A stretch of DNA of 64,000 nt from Stephania yunnanensis (Eukaryota > Streptophyta > Magnoliopsida > Ranunculales > Menispermaceae): the NCBI GenBank assembly GCA_039657365.1, contig CM077581.1:15225501-15289500 (forward strand), given 5' to 3'. Position numbers and translations under genes: made by a program. The notes beneath the pieces were generated by a model. That model did no database searches and was not told where the DNA came from. It saw only the letters and a list, made by a program, of their open reading frames with translations. Shown here in pieces: positions 1-12,330 of this stretch (the stretch's first letter is position 1; each line of letters starts with the position of its first letter).

Positions 1-473
1 CTTATCCATTTCTCTACCCATTCAGTACAATCAATACTCTAGGCTAACTCATTGAACCATGCGTAAAAAATGTCGGCTCTCTAAACCTCGACACGGTCTG
101 TGTACACACTGTATGTAGCCTCATCGGTGTACATAGCATTACTTGAGTGTTTGTAGCAATAACTGATTAACTGATAATTGCCACTGCCTCGTATAATCTA
201 TATTCATGTGTAATATGACATCTAACAACCTTGGCATCTCCTATCGGTATCCTACTCAGCGCATCTGTAACAACATAAGTTTTACTAGGGCGATACTCTA
301 GAGAAAAGTCATAGTCCTTCAAGAACTCCAACCATCTGCGATGTCTCATGTTCAGTTCTTTCTGTATGAAGAGATATTTCAAAATCTTATGATCACTGTA
401 GAGTGTGAACTTCTCTCTATACATATGATGTCTTCATGTATCCAGAGCAAACACAACCGCCACCAACTTGAAA
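1..473 (-). pseudogene. Ty3/gypsy RNase H fragment
   Basis: Remnant of a gypsy pol gene on the reverse strand. The reading frame at 167-424 shows the RNase H core and its C-terminal end: FTLYSDHKILKYLF, then RRWLEFLKDYDFSLEYRP and VTDALSR, all standard for gypsy RNase H. Upstream in the same frame (to about 470) the translation continues LVAVVFALDT, then hits an in-frame TGA at 434-436 where the family has Trp, then RHHMY. The part below 167 corresponds to the start of the integrase region and resembles 40960-41150, so this is a relative of gypsy element C. RT would be expected above 473 but is absent; a family A LTR begins there. Non-functional fragment, running off the left edge of the window. 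Confidence 0.85.
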
Positions 474-3160
474 TGTGGCATCCCTTATCCCAATTAAGGC
501 GACACTCGGCCTAAAATCTTATTTAAACCGCGGTATACCACTCGTACTCAATTAAAGTAACAATATAGCTGTCATTCATACCTGATTATCATAAATATAG
601 TATATCGTATATCGAATAAACAATTGAAAATGCAGCGGAATAAAAACTTTTTTGATAAAAAATACGATATACAAAATTCGAGATAAAACTCAGTTGTAAA
701 ACCATATTCCCATCCTGTTTATTAGAAAATAATAATTCAATAAAATATATAAACAGTGGGAAATCAATTCACTTTATAGAGGACTATAAACTCATAATCT
801 TCTCCGTTCTTAAGTCAAAGAGCACATTATTAACCTGAAATGTTAAATTGGGAATGAGTGCTCCAATTTGCTTAGTAAGTAATGCTCGTAAATATATCAA
901 TTATCAACTACTATCAATAAATCAATGAATAGAAATATGAATCCAAAACATATCAATTCAGGCATTACAATGATATAACAATAGATAACAGAATGCAAGT
1001 TCATAGGCCAATTTCAACTATACTTGCGACTTGTATTTTCATTTCAAAACTAAGTTGTAAACTCTCGTTACCCTAGATTACGGTCTAAAAAAACTTAAAC
1101 CTTGGCCGACATGTGATTTTCGTGGTGTATCCAAGCGTATCGCAATTGCCAATTCAAATAGGAAAGCAATAATCGAGTACCTCAAGGTTTCTAAAGGGAA
1201 AACGTTGGTAATGATCCAACACTTACATCATCTCTCCAATCTGGTTCACCCGTCGTATCTCTTTCCAGAAACTTATCATAAAAACAACTATAATCAAGTC
1301 ACAACACACTGCCCCATTCCCATTCCATAATGCCGTATGAACTAATTATACTAATTTATGATGCATAATTGATAAAAATACGTGTCCCGCTTACCTATGC
1401 CGAGCTTTCCTAACTTTATACTAACTTACGCAACTTTCGAGATCCATAAACCTTTCCCCATCAATCAAGAACCTAAAATACACCATTTGTCATTAATTTG
1501 GGTCCAATATTGTTTAATTAGAACCCTTAAACCAGTCTCATTTAAATCCGAAACTACTTTACCACTTTTTAGGTCAATCCGACCATTTCACATTTTTCGA
1601 GATAAAATCCTCGGTTTAAAGTCTTGCACGATTCTCAAATTCTTCATTTTTCATAGAAATTCATCAATTTCTATTTATTTGATCAAAATATAGTTTTTTG
1701 AGATTTTTATTTATTTTTCCGAAATTTTCCCCGTTTTCCAGCCATTTTGTTTTAAATTTTGTTATTTGTTGGGTTGGGTTGATCCTAACAGGTCAACCCT
1801 GGCCCAAGCTCTAGGCTCGGTCCAGGGCAAAGGATGCACACTGCACACCCACGGGCCGTGCGTGCATCCCCTTTCCCCCATTTGAAACTAGGGACATTGT
1901 CCCTGGTTCGAATAAATCTTTTTTTTTTAAATCGAGGTCTGGCCTATGGTCGATTTCTAGCAGAGGAAAGATACCTCCCGGGCAGCTTATTCCTCGGATC
2001 AAAATAACCCCCCTCCATTACAACCTCATAATCTCCATTAAAACACAGCCCCAACAACATCATCGACAACAACCACTGCAACTACGATCCAAATAATAAC
2101 AACTCACTTACCCTCACCATCATCATCTCCCTTATCTTTAACCATTTATGTTTCTCCCTCGGTTGATTTCGATTTTTGGTCTCATTATTGAGATGTTTTG
2201 TTGAAGATAAATATTAGATTTCATCGAGATTCGCATGCGCAAAGCTTGAGGCAAATCTAATGAATCAATTCTATCTATTTTTGTTTTGATCTTTCTTAAA
2301 ATACGTATTAAGTATCTCGAGACCGACCATGTGGTTATTCACAAACCCAACACCTCACCAACTAATATGAGATCAAACAAAATGTTTATTGAGATTTGTA
2401 CGCACAAATCTCGATAACGACCTAAATGACAAAAAATAAAGTCACATTCCTTAATGTGACACCAAATGAAACACATATACATTGATATTTCTTGTGATGT
2501 GGTTGCACACATCTCGAGGCAGTACAATGCCAACCACCATAATTGAATCAACTCATTTACTTTCTTGATTTTCACTTTATGCGTATCTCGAGGCAAATCC
2601 AATGTATACTTTAATTTTATTTAAATTATAGGATTCATTTATTTATATAACTATATACATAACTCATATTTCGCGCCTATGAATTCAATGTGCATGCTAA
2701 TACCACTTTCGGTCTTGAACACTATTGTACTTCACGCGCGTATCACCTTCAATCCCGCGTATCTATAGGCACCTATCAATTATTTAAATATTTATTTATT
2801 TTCAAAATATATTTATGTATACAATTTATATATACATATAAGCCTATATTAACACGCCTATGAGTTCGCTGTGTGCGCCAACGAGTTCACTCGAGCGCGC
2901 ATGCTACCCCACGACTCGTGAGCGTCACCCTTGACCTACATTCGATATTAGGCATCCCATAATTTTATCAATTATTCAATTATTGGCTGATAAATCCAAC
3001 TATTTTCATAATTAATAATACAAACCATACAAAAACCAAACGACATGCAAATCCACTTACACGCTAATCATGACAAGCTGAGCTTAACCATGAGCCTAAC
3101 TCAGGTTAATTAAAAGTCGAATTAATGCTAATCACCTACTTAATGAAACAGGTTGTTATA
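474..3160 (-). mobile_element. Gypsy LTR, family A (3' LTR)
   Basis: About 2.7 kb of non-coding sequence starting TGTGGCATCCC at 474, related to the LTR start of element C. Its right edge is at about 3160: read on the reverse strand, GAGGACGGAATTG and a purine stretch lead into TATAACAACC, which is the usual 3' end of a gypsy internal region followed by the LTR start. The TG terminus there appears mutated to TA. Large parts align in order with 13445-16400, for example the segment around 2441-2460 with 15713-15732 and the segment around 2581-2610 with 15868-15899. It contains five modules bearing a TCTCGAGGC-like box (see findings). Edges are approximate. Confidence 0.65.
2391..2460. repeat. 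Two short perfect hairpins in LTR A
   Basis: GAGATTTGT (2391-2399) and ACAAATCTC (2404-2412) form a 9-bp perfect stem with a 4-nt loop. About 30 bp further, GTCACATT (2441-2448) and AATGTGAC (2453-2460) form an 8-bp stem with loop CCTT. Counterparts of both occur in the second family A LTR near 15660-15685 and 15713-15732, so they are features of the LTR family and not chance in one copy. Confidence 0.6.
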
Positions 3161-6100
3161 GTCTCTCCAATTCAAGACAATTCCGTCCTCGAAATTAAAG
3201 GAAACGTACAAGTTACCAGTAGTTTCGAAGAGAAATGGAAATTGCTCTTCCATGTATAGCTCCCGTTCCTAAGTTATCTTTTCATTTCCTCTTAACCCAA
3301 ACCTACAAAGCCCTTTCATAGAGGGGAATTTTAAAATCACAACAAAATAGTCTCTTGAACTCTCCAATAATCTATGATGTTACTAGTTGTAGTTATAAAT
3401 CACCTAAACTGTTATACCCACTCGGTGTAGCTCTTAATTATCTCATTTTCATAAAAGCTATACCTCCAATCTTAGTTTTGTACATCAACATGCAATAAGA
3501 TTAAGCATATTCAGCTTTATCATTCTACAATGTAATCCACATGATTACCTTTGTTATTAAAGAGTTCACACAATGGAACCAATTTTCTTTCAGTGGTTAA
3601 TCATTATGAGATATAAGCTCAAAATATTTATTCTTAATAACCAGGATTAGCAACTCGGTTTCTTTGTCAACACAAAGAAAATATCATGTACTAAGATTGA
3701 AAATGGTTTTTAGTTATATCAATAACTTCTTCCATTGCTGGAAGTAAGTCTCGAATCTCCGTCTGGGGAATCAAACACTGAAACACCATATCATCTCACA
3801 TCTTCAGATATATATATCTTGGTCAATCCGTCAAAATAATAACATAACCTCACTGATAAGAATTTGTAGACTTGATCGATCTATCAACTACAACTTCCAT
3901 TATTTTAAGCTGAGGCCAAATCTTAATTAATCTCATTACATAACTCTTAGTTAAATTATCCTTCTACCATCAAATGTAGACAAGAGTTTAATTAACCTTT
4001 TAGATTTTTATTATTTAGTCTTAGCCTACTGAATAACTCTCATATCTCTTTATGAATTTAACAACATATATAATCACCTCAGACAATCCATAATCTTTAC
4101 GTATACATCGATACGATATGGCATTGCTTTTATAAAAATATAAAAAGATCCATGAGATCGTCGAAGTAATTCTTGCCTAAAATCCTACTTGAACTGGTAT
4201 TTTTTTTTTTCAGAATCTAATACGTCCAACACAAATTCATTAGACAGTATAATCTGGATATTATCTTTTAATAGCCAAAACCGTCATATCAAATAGTTTC
4301 AATTAGACTTTTTAACTACCATATTACCTAATTAATCAAACTTTTGGCTCAGTTTCAAATATGAGCTTCAAAGAACATATTTGTAATTATCAATTCCAAC
4401 AACTCAGTTGATGATGTGCCCACAAATTTTATAAATCATCATCCTTTTTACACATCTCTCTTATGAGATAATATTGAGAAGTTCCTATTATAATTACAAG
4501 TATTGATCACATCAATCACTTTGTATGGGTGATTTCTCAGAATGAATTCATTATATTCAAGAACTTAGGTTACTTATTTCACCTTTGATTTCTTTCACTC
4601 TGACAACTCCACTCTTCAAACTCTCATAGCTTGCAAATCTCCAAATCACATTGCGACAATTCTTTGATTTTCATATTTCTCATTTGTCTTCTAGTATTTC
4701 CTCTAAGATTCTCTACTTTTAGGGATCACTAAAAGTCTCTCCAAATCCCTTTTAACTTAGATATATCTATATTTCAAACCCTATAATGACTGAATTTGCC
4801 ATCAATCCATTTCAATGGATTCATAAATAAGTTGAGATCTACACCCATATCTTATAACCCTAAATGTTAGCTCTAGGATTTATCTTTGCAATCTATTTCA
4901 TTCATCGTTTGACATATATTTCAAGCTTTTATTCTACAAGTGATGCCTTAAATTGTTCGCTACAACTATCGAAACAATTATTTCACAATAGTTCTTTTCA
5001 AACTTCTTTGAACTATAAAAAATATAACCTACAATCTCTTACCTCGCTATGTCAATACACAACTAGCTGAATAAAGGTATTAGAATAAGTTTTTAACTTT
5101 TCCCATTGTCCAAGTATAATTAAGCAATTATTGTAGTAAAACTACATCTCAATTTCTTTCCAAGGCATCCTTGTCTTACGACTCATCTTTATTCCACTTT
5201 TAGGTGAATTGAAGATATAACACAACAATACTACAAATATTTGTGTACATTGTTTGTACCATTCAATTATTTCACAATAACATTATTTTTCTTATTTTAT
5301 GTTGGATCTAAGACAATTCTCTAATTGTCTCAATCTTGGTTAAATTCATGGACTTGCAACACATATTCAACAGATGTTAGAGTGATTTGATTTGAAGCTT
5401 AGTATTTGTTTTTGCAATCTTTTGGTATAAACCAATTTAACTTCAAGGTTTACATAACTCTGTGATAATGCTTGTGTCTTTTTCTAAGTCTACAAACCAT
5501 TTTTATATTATCATTGGTAACACAATGATAATCTTATTCCAATAGAGTCCAATAACCCTATTTCTCCATTTATGAACAAAACATGAGCTCTAATGAATTT
5601 TTCATTGTTTCTACCATGATTCCTATCATAATTAAACATCGCCTGACTTCATTTTCATATTTTCCAAACTCTGATCTTAAACTAATGATAACCATATCTC
5701 AATCAACTCTTAAGAAGAACTGATTTCATTCAATAAATTGAATGAGTTGTCTATTTCCGGGCAATGAATACTTATCCTTGATTTTCTTAAAATTAATTTA
5801 TCATTTGAGTTGAGTTCTCAAACTCATACAATCTTCATATTACATTAAGTAAAAATGGAATTAATAATTGGTTTGACATTAGAATTCAAGTAATTGATGA
5901 ATTTAACCTCCAATTATGATAAAATTCCTAGAGAATCTGACAAAAAAACTTCTTGAAACTATTGGAGTCACAATTCTCATTCTTCAAACTTGAATTCTCA
6001 TTAAGGATCTAATAAATTTCTACAATAAGTTCAAACCTTTGAATCTTGAGTGATAACTTAATTTCTATGAATCATCACTCGTAGAAAATTATAATTTTAC

Positions 6101-6854
6101 CGAATTCTTGGTTAAAACTAGCGGTTAATACCAACATCTTGATATGCTGCTTACCTATTTATTTCCTGTATCATAAAATATTCTTTGAATTCCGAAATTC
6201 TCAGATTCATTGACAACTCATTATCCTCAATTTAGACTATACTGATCTAAATACTCAGATTAGGACATTTCATTAGCTCACTGCCATGTTGTAACCCATA
6301 CTATACAAGTTCGTATAAGTGTTTAACTTTAAGTTTCCATATGAAATCACAATAAAGTGATAGAAGTCCAACAACAAAGATAAAGTCGGCTGTCATCACA
6401 GATTTTACAATATTCCTTCAACTATTATCTCTTACTATGAATATTCATTTTTAATGTAATTTCGCCTTAAGATAATTTTCTTATTAATTTCAATTCTCCT
6501 AATATATGTCTCAAGGTCTAGGTCCAATCGATCTTTCTTCATTAACTATCATTTATCAAATAATATCAGTGAGAATAAAGACCACTAGAGAGTACCCAAT
6601 AGGAGAAGAGTTTACTTTTTATCTTTGTAATATTTCTTTGTCTTTCCATTTTACATAATTGATTGAGATTTAGATTTCTACAAACCCTAAACCTCAATGC
6701 TATCTCGACTCATAAGATATTGATGGATACAAACCATCTTATAATATTCATATTGTCATCTTTTGTTATAATATCCTTGAAGTCCTAGTTCTCCAAGAAC
6801 CCTCACCATTTGTTCATTGGATTCCAAGATAAAGATGGGAGATAAGACCTTCGA
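3161..6854. other. Unassigned AT-rich region, possibly decayed element interior
   Basis: Lies directly inside the presumed 3' LTR of family A. I found no gypsy or copia protein motif on either strand; the longest open frames are under 70 codons and look random. It could be the non-coding interior of a large non-autonomous LTR element, or a coding interior decayed beyond recognition by eye. Nothing else is visible in it. Confidence 0.4.
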
Positions 6855-8913
6855 TGTAACGACCCAATTTTCCAAATGGATAGCCACGGGGGTCGATGCG
6901 GGCCCACAACCTAGCGTACCAATGCCAGTTGTATCCCACATGCCATCTCATCCACCATTTAATCATTATTATCCTTAAATTACAACAATTTACTGTTTAA
7001 ATTGTTACCGAACTCAAGTCATCTGCTAAGATCATTTTAAACCCAAATAAATCACAGCGGAAGTCTTTTAACATGTCAAACAATATATAAAACATTAAAG
7101 TCATGCAATTAACTCTGATACCTAGTGTGGAAAGCCCATATATCATCAATGTATCATCATATAAAAAAATATAGAGTCCTAAGGTATCTTACAATCCCAA
7201 ATCCCGAAATAAAACAAAATATGTACATACAAACATACAAGCCAAGCTATATGTCCCCGAGTCACAAATATTTTAGAAGTTTGCCTTTGCCTCGGCTCGT
7301 ACTAGGATTTGCACTCAAGCCATCACAAAAAGGTAGATGACGAGTATAGATTGAGTATTCTTAAGGAAATTAAGTGAGCAATACGGAAAGTAAATATTAG
7401 AATTTAAACAAAACTATTAAATAAACATGCGGAAATAAAAATAGGCAATTGTGCTCATCGCATGCATATGTAATAGTGAAAGCTCAAAGTGTGTGTTCTT
7501 AGAGCCTAGGGTCAGACTAGCACTATACTTCGGACTCCCAACAGACTATTGCTGGCGACTAGCACTCAAGCAAGGCTAGTATCTAGATCCATTAGGTTGT
7601 CGGCTTGGAACCTACGACGCACCCACATGTACCCGACACGACTCTCGGGTTACCCTATTCATCGAGATGGCACACGTGCTATGGCTTAATGGACGTACAC
7701 ATAGAAATGGCATAGAGGGAGAGCCTCAACGTCCGTCCATTACAACACACCAAGAATAGAGTAATGAAAGATAGAAAATGAATTCAAAAGCAAAATAAAG
7801 TATTGCTCAAGAAATCTCAGTTGGGATACTACACACCTCAAACCGCGCTCCACATATATAAAAATAAATATCCATGCCTCCAAACGCGTGCCCCAACACC
7901 CGTCATATTAGAATATCAAATTCATCATATTAAGTCATACTATGCCCGGTATCGATCCCTGTGATAGTCCCCTAATTGGCCCAATCGAAACCTAAACCCT
8001 GACAAAACTTGGCGAAACCTTGACAAAAATTAGCGAAACCCCGATAAAACTCCACAACTTCAACACCACCATCCACAATATCAAGATAATTGCTCGCATC
8101 CAACTCAAAAATCATATCAAAATCCATCAAAATAGCCCCAAAATAGCCATATATCACTCCAATTATAATTCACACAAACACCAAAAGAAGAAAAAAGTTG
8201 AGGTGATTGTAGAGCTCACCTTGCTTTGATGATTCCACCACTCCAAGCTCCTCAATTAATCTAATTTGAATGCCCAAACCCTTGCTTCTTTCTCTCTAAT
8301 TTTCAGATTTTTGTGTGAATGAAAGAGAAAAGGTAGTGAAGATAAGTCTAGATGACTTTTTAATAGTCAAATGGCATCCTTCCTCACTTGTGCATCTTAA
8401 AGCAATCAAATGGCATCCATTTGACCATTTTTCAACCTGTAGTGACTCCAAATGTGACTCCAATGGCACACTTGCCCTTGTTCTCAACCAAAAAAGTCAT
8501 TTTTGGGTGTTTCAGCGCCAGGTTTTGCGTCTTGAAACGTGACATACGCGTACTACCACGTCCCTAACCACCAAATACACATTAAATATTATTATTTAAC
8601 CCATTTTATGCATTTCATGGGTATATTATTTTTCTCGACCAAGTATTTAGTCTTTTAAGCTACTCGGTATCCGCATCGACATGTATATCGAGGCGAATAC
8701 TTCTCACACAGTCTCGTATGTCGAATATAATATAAATACAGACATTATGATGTTGTTTACACATCGCAAATGAAACAATTCAGTATACAAAATAACTATT
8801 TACCTAGCTCCAGGGGAGCACTAGCCTAGTTGCGGGTCCCACGAGCGTCTAAGCTGTCAGCCATGTTTGCAACCACGTCATTAATAACGACGAATTAAAT
8901 TTAGGTCATTACA
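6855..8913 (-). repeat. LTR B (3' LTR of the Tekay-like element)
   Basis: Begins TGTAACGACCC at 6855 and ends GGTCATTACA at 8913, so on the reverse strand it starts TGTAATGACC and ends GGTCGTTACA, a clean TG...CA pair of about 2059 bp. Immediately inside, the reverse strand reads ACGAAATCTCATC followed by the purine run TTAGGAAGAAC, the position and style of a gypsy polypurine tract. It carries one copy of the box shared with LTR A (TATCGAGGCGAATAC, 8686-8700). The sequence otherwise differs from LTR A. No second copy of this LTR occurs in the window. Confidence 0.8.
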
Positions 8914-9391
8914 GTTCTTCCTAACTAGATGAGATTTCGTCTCGAAACTTGAATAAACTTAAACACTTACCGACAAATAAGTGAGGATACCATCGTTTCA
9001 TAGTATACTCAAGCTCCCAAGTGAGTCCCTTGGTCCCGTGATGTTGCCATCCCACCAAAACCTTTAGGATCTCCCTATTCCTCAAAATTCGAGTCTTCCT
9101 AGCCATGATTTCCATAGGTTGCTCCTCATATGAAACTTTAGGTTATACCTTAATATGACGTACATCAACCATAGGCCTTGGTCCCGACCTAGCCAACCTT
9201 AATATGGAAATATGAAACACTGGATGTACCCCTGCTAACTGCGGTGAAAACACCAAACGGTATGCCACTCTGCCGATGTGTTCCTCAACTCTGAAGGGTC
9301 CAATGAACCTTGGTGCCAATTTCCCCTTAATGCCAAACTTCTCATGACCCTCCCAAGGAGAAACTTTGAAATACACCAACTCCTCAACCAC
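8914..9391 (-). pseudogene. Integrase C-terminal domain and chromodomain (element B)
   Basis: Two reverse-strand frames. 9143-9391 has the GPY/F-type integrase tail: FKVSPWEGHEKFG, KGKLAPRFIGPFRV, VAYRLVFSPQLAGVHPVFH. 8921-9115 shows a chromodomain-like segment: ILRNREILKVLVGWQHHG, TWELEYTMKRWYPHLF, with the aromatic and acidic positions expected of plant chromovirus domains. A frame change separates the two. In chromoviruses this domain directs integration to chromatin with particular histone marks. The C-terminal end runs directly to the polypurine tract and LTR B. Confidence 0.85.
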
Positions 9392-10355
9392 GTAGTTCAG
9401 ACCCTCAAGGTACTTATTTGCATATTTTCTTTGCCTATCCTGTGTCGCCTGCAGCCTCTACCTGATCTGTCTCACTTTCTCAGTATGGTCAGCAATAATA
9501 TTGGGTCCTATAGCCGTTGTATCCTCTGGTGTTGCCCAACATGCTGGTGACATGCAAGGCCTACCATAAAGTGCCTTAAATGGTAGCATCCCAATACTCG
9601 CTTGATAACTATTGTTGTAAGCAAACTCGCACAAAGGTAAGTACTCCTCCCACGAACCACTAGACTGTAAAATACACGCCCTGAACATATCCTCGAGAAT
9701 CTGAATCAAATGCTCTGACTGCTTGTTATTATGAGGATGGTACGTAGTGCTGAACTGTGATGAGTACCAAACTACTCCTACATACTCTCCCATAGCCTTA
9801 AAGTAAATCTCAGATCTCTGTTAGAAACAATAGAGACCGGTATGCCGTGCAATTTGGCAATCTCTCTTTCGAAGATAGTGCTCAACTGTGTAATAAAATA
9901 TCCCATGGCGATCGGTATGAAATGTGCCGACTTCGTCAACCTTTCGATAACTACCTAGATCGCATCGTGTCTCATCGTAATCTACGGTAGGCCACTGACG
10001 AACTCCATGGTCACGTGTTCCCACTTCCATTGAGGAATGGGCAGCGGCTGTAGCAACCCTGCTAGTTTCCCGTGCTCAGCCTTCACTTGCTGGCAAATAT
10101 GACAACTTCGGATGTATCTACCTACATCAGCCTTCACCCTTATCCACCGGAACAACCTCTGCAGATCGTGATACTTCTTGGTCTAACTAGGATAAACTAT
10201 ATACCACGACCGGTGTGCGTCCTCGAGAATGCTGTCCCTGAGCTCCGATACCCCTGGTATCCATAATTGACCCATGTGTCTCTGGCACCCGTCTGACCCT
10301 TGCACCCTGGATCCTGAGCCAGGCCACTGATTCACAAATATCGGTCATCAACACT
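9392..10355 (-). pseudogene. Integrase core (element B), catalytic residues lost
   Basis: Reading across several reverse-strand frames: CHICQQVKAEHGKLAGLLQP (zinc-binding N-domain end, near 10100-10040), then VTMEFVSGLP near 10000, SAHFIPIAMGYF near 9920, PVSIVSNRDLRFT near 9820, and 9458-9793 with FSTTYHPHNNKQSEHLIQ, GSWEEYLPLCEFAYNN and ALYGRPCMSP. Comparing with the D,D-35-E family, the first Asp (usually MDFV) is Glu and the second (usually SDRD) is Asn, while the Glu of QSE is kept. Together with the frameshifts this makes it certainly inactive as written. Confidence 0.85.
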
Positions 10356-11002
10356 CTATAACTCAATAACCCATTCTAAAGACACCGTAAGAACTCGCAT
10401 TTGACAACAAATCTGTAGCTCAGCAATAGCCTCTGTCAAACATAGCACCGATGCTACCTCAAGCAACCCGTGCTCATGTGTCATATGTCGCAGTACTGTC
10501 TGGCTTTCGATGTCGCTCCTGCTCAATGCATCAGCTGTGAGATTTGCCTTACCTGGATGATATTCAATGGAGAAGTCATAGTCCTTCAATAACTCGAGCC
10601 ATCGCCGCTGTAGCATGTTCAACTTCCTTTGAGTGAACAGGTACCTCAAACTCTGGTGGTCTGTGTACAACATAAACTTCTCGCCATACAGGTAATGCTT
10701 CCAGGTCTTTAGTGCAAACACGACCGCCGCAAGCTCCAAGTCATGCACTGGATAGTTTACCTTGTGAGGACTCAACCGTCGAGATAAATAAGCTACTAAA
10801 TGTCCATCCTACATCAACCCACCACCAACCCAATGCCTGATGCATCAATATAGACTGAAAACCCTTTACCTGTCACATGTAAAGCCAAAACTGGCGCCGA
10901 AATCAATTTCCTCTTCAGCTCCCAGAGAACATCCTCACACTCTTGTGACCATTCAAATCTAACATCCTTCTTGGTCAGCCTCGTCAACGGCGCTGCAATC
11001 AT
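10356..11002 (-). pseudogene. RNase H (element B)
   Basis: Frame 10356-10775 encodes YPVHDLELAAVVFALKTW (catalytic-type Glu at residue 14), FMLYTDHQSLRYLF (Asp at 39), RRWLELLKDYDFSIEYHP and LTADALSR, so the acidic catalytic residues are present. Frame 10814-11002 holds the RT connection and RNase H start: LTRLTKKDVRFEWSQECE and VLALHVTGKGFSVYIDASG. A break at 10776-10813 separates the two parts. RNase H degrades the RNA strand during reverse transcription. Confidence 0.87.
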
Positions 11003-11915
11003 CGAGAAGTCCTACACAAAAAGCCTATAATATCCCGCCAAACCCAGGAAACTCTAGATGTCAGATACAGACTCGGGTGTCTTCCAGTCGATAATCACCC
11101 GAATCTTGTCACCATCAACAAATATGCTATGATTACTAATGACATGGCCCGAGAACTTCAACTCAATTAGCCAAAATGCGCGCTTGCTGAACTTGGCATA
11201 CAATTTGTACTCTCTCCACGTCGCCAACAAATCTCTAAGATGCCTATCGTGCTCCATACAAGTCTCACTATAAAATCAGGATGTCGTCGATAAAAATAAT
11301 GACATATTGATCAAGAAATGGCTTCAGCACCTTGTGCATTAAATCCATAAAAATCGTCGGTGTCTTAGTTAGCCCAAATGACATGATTGCAAACTCGAAT
11401 AATCCGTAACACGTACTAAACGTGGTCTTCTCGACATCTTCCTCTCGAATCCTTAACTGATGGTATCTTGATCGTAAGTCGATATTCGAGAAGAACTTGG
11501 CTCCAGCTAACTGATCGAATAATTCATCAATCCTTGAAAGTAGGTAACAATTTCGAAACGTTACCTTATTCAACTTTCGGTAGTCCACATACATCATCGA
11601 GCCGTCTTTCTTCTTAACAAAAAAAATGAGAGCTCCCCAAGGTGACATGCTAGGGTGAATGAAACCCTTCTAAAATAAGTCCTCTAACTGGGTCCTTAAC
11701 TCCTCATGCTCCGATGCTGACATCCTATACGTTCTGCTGTAGATTGGCCGAGTCCCCGAAATTGGCTTAATGATAAACTCAACAGCTATCGGTGGTGGCA
11801 ATCCTGGCAAATCATCGAAAAACACATTTGGAAATTTGTAGACAATAGGAACATCCTCCACCTTAAGCATCGTCTTACACTCCGACTCAACCATAGCCGC
11901 GTACACCTCCATCTC
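11003..11915 (-). pseudogene. Reverse transcriptase (element B)
   Basis: Frame 11268-11648 is the RT palm: SPWGALIFFVKKKDGS, VDYRKLNKVT, DELFDQLAGAKFFSNIDL (first catalytic Asp, residue 57), FGLTKTPTIFMDLM and the FIDD box at residues 119-122 (second and third catalytic Asp). 11670-11912 is the linker upstream of RT (FPNVFFDDLPGLPPPIAVEF). 11054-11257 is the thumb region (HLRDLLATWREYKLYAKFSK, then GHVIS). A stop between 11257 and 11268 and one near 11669 interrupt it. All three active-site Asp codons survive, so decay is by frame disruption and not loss of the catalytic motif. Confidence 0.9.
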
Positions 11916-12330
11916 CTATGACGTTGCTAACCTACCTTGAGTGATAGGTAATGCAGATGCAACTCCAGCGAATATAAACTTTGGAATCCCCTCGATGTCA
12001 AACGTTACAGTCTTGCTGAAATAGTCGATCTGTGCATGATAAGACGATAACCAATCCATATTGAACATCACGTCGAACTCCAAGTAATCTAACACTCTCA
12101 AATCAGCTGGTAGCTTATGTTCCTCAATCTCCGCAATACAATTTCGGAAAATCTAGTTAGGGTAAATCTTATCCCCAGTTACTGTATTGAGAACAAGATA
12201 TGTATCTAAGGTCTGTGCAGGTAACCCTAATTCTCATACCAAGCATCGTGAAATAAAAGACATCAATCTACCAGAATCTATCAAAACATGCAAATAAATA
12301 CCACAAAGAGATAACGTACCCTCAATCAGC
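11916..12330 (-). pseudogene. Aspartic protease (element B)
   Basis: The protease begins at the C-terminal part of the frame 12234-12515 with HVLIDSG (residues 76-82), followed by RLMSFIS where the family reads ATHSFIS, so the residue after DSG is Arg instead of Ala or Thr. It continues in frame 11916-12101 as LEFDVMFNMDWLSSYHAQID, the flap-to-C-terminus segment. The middle is split by a stop and frame change around 12102-12233. Retroviral-type protease that would cut gag and pol; inactive as written. Confidence 0.82.

Noticed and set aside
2217..2610. Regular hairpin modules considered as a CRISPR-like array
   Set aside because: Repeats are imperfect, of unequal spacing, in a plant LTR, without associated genes.
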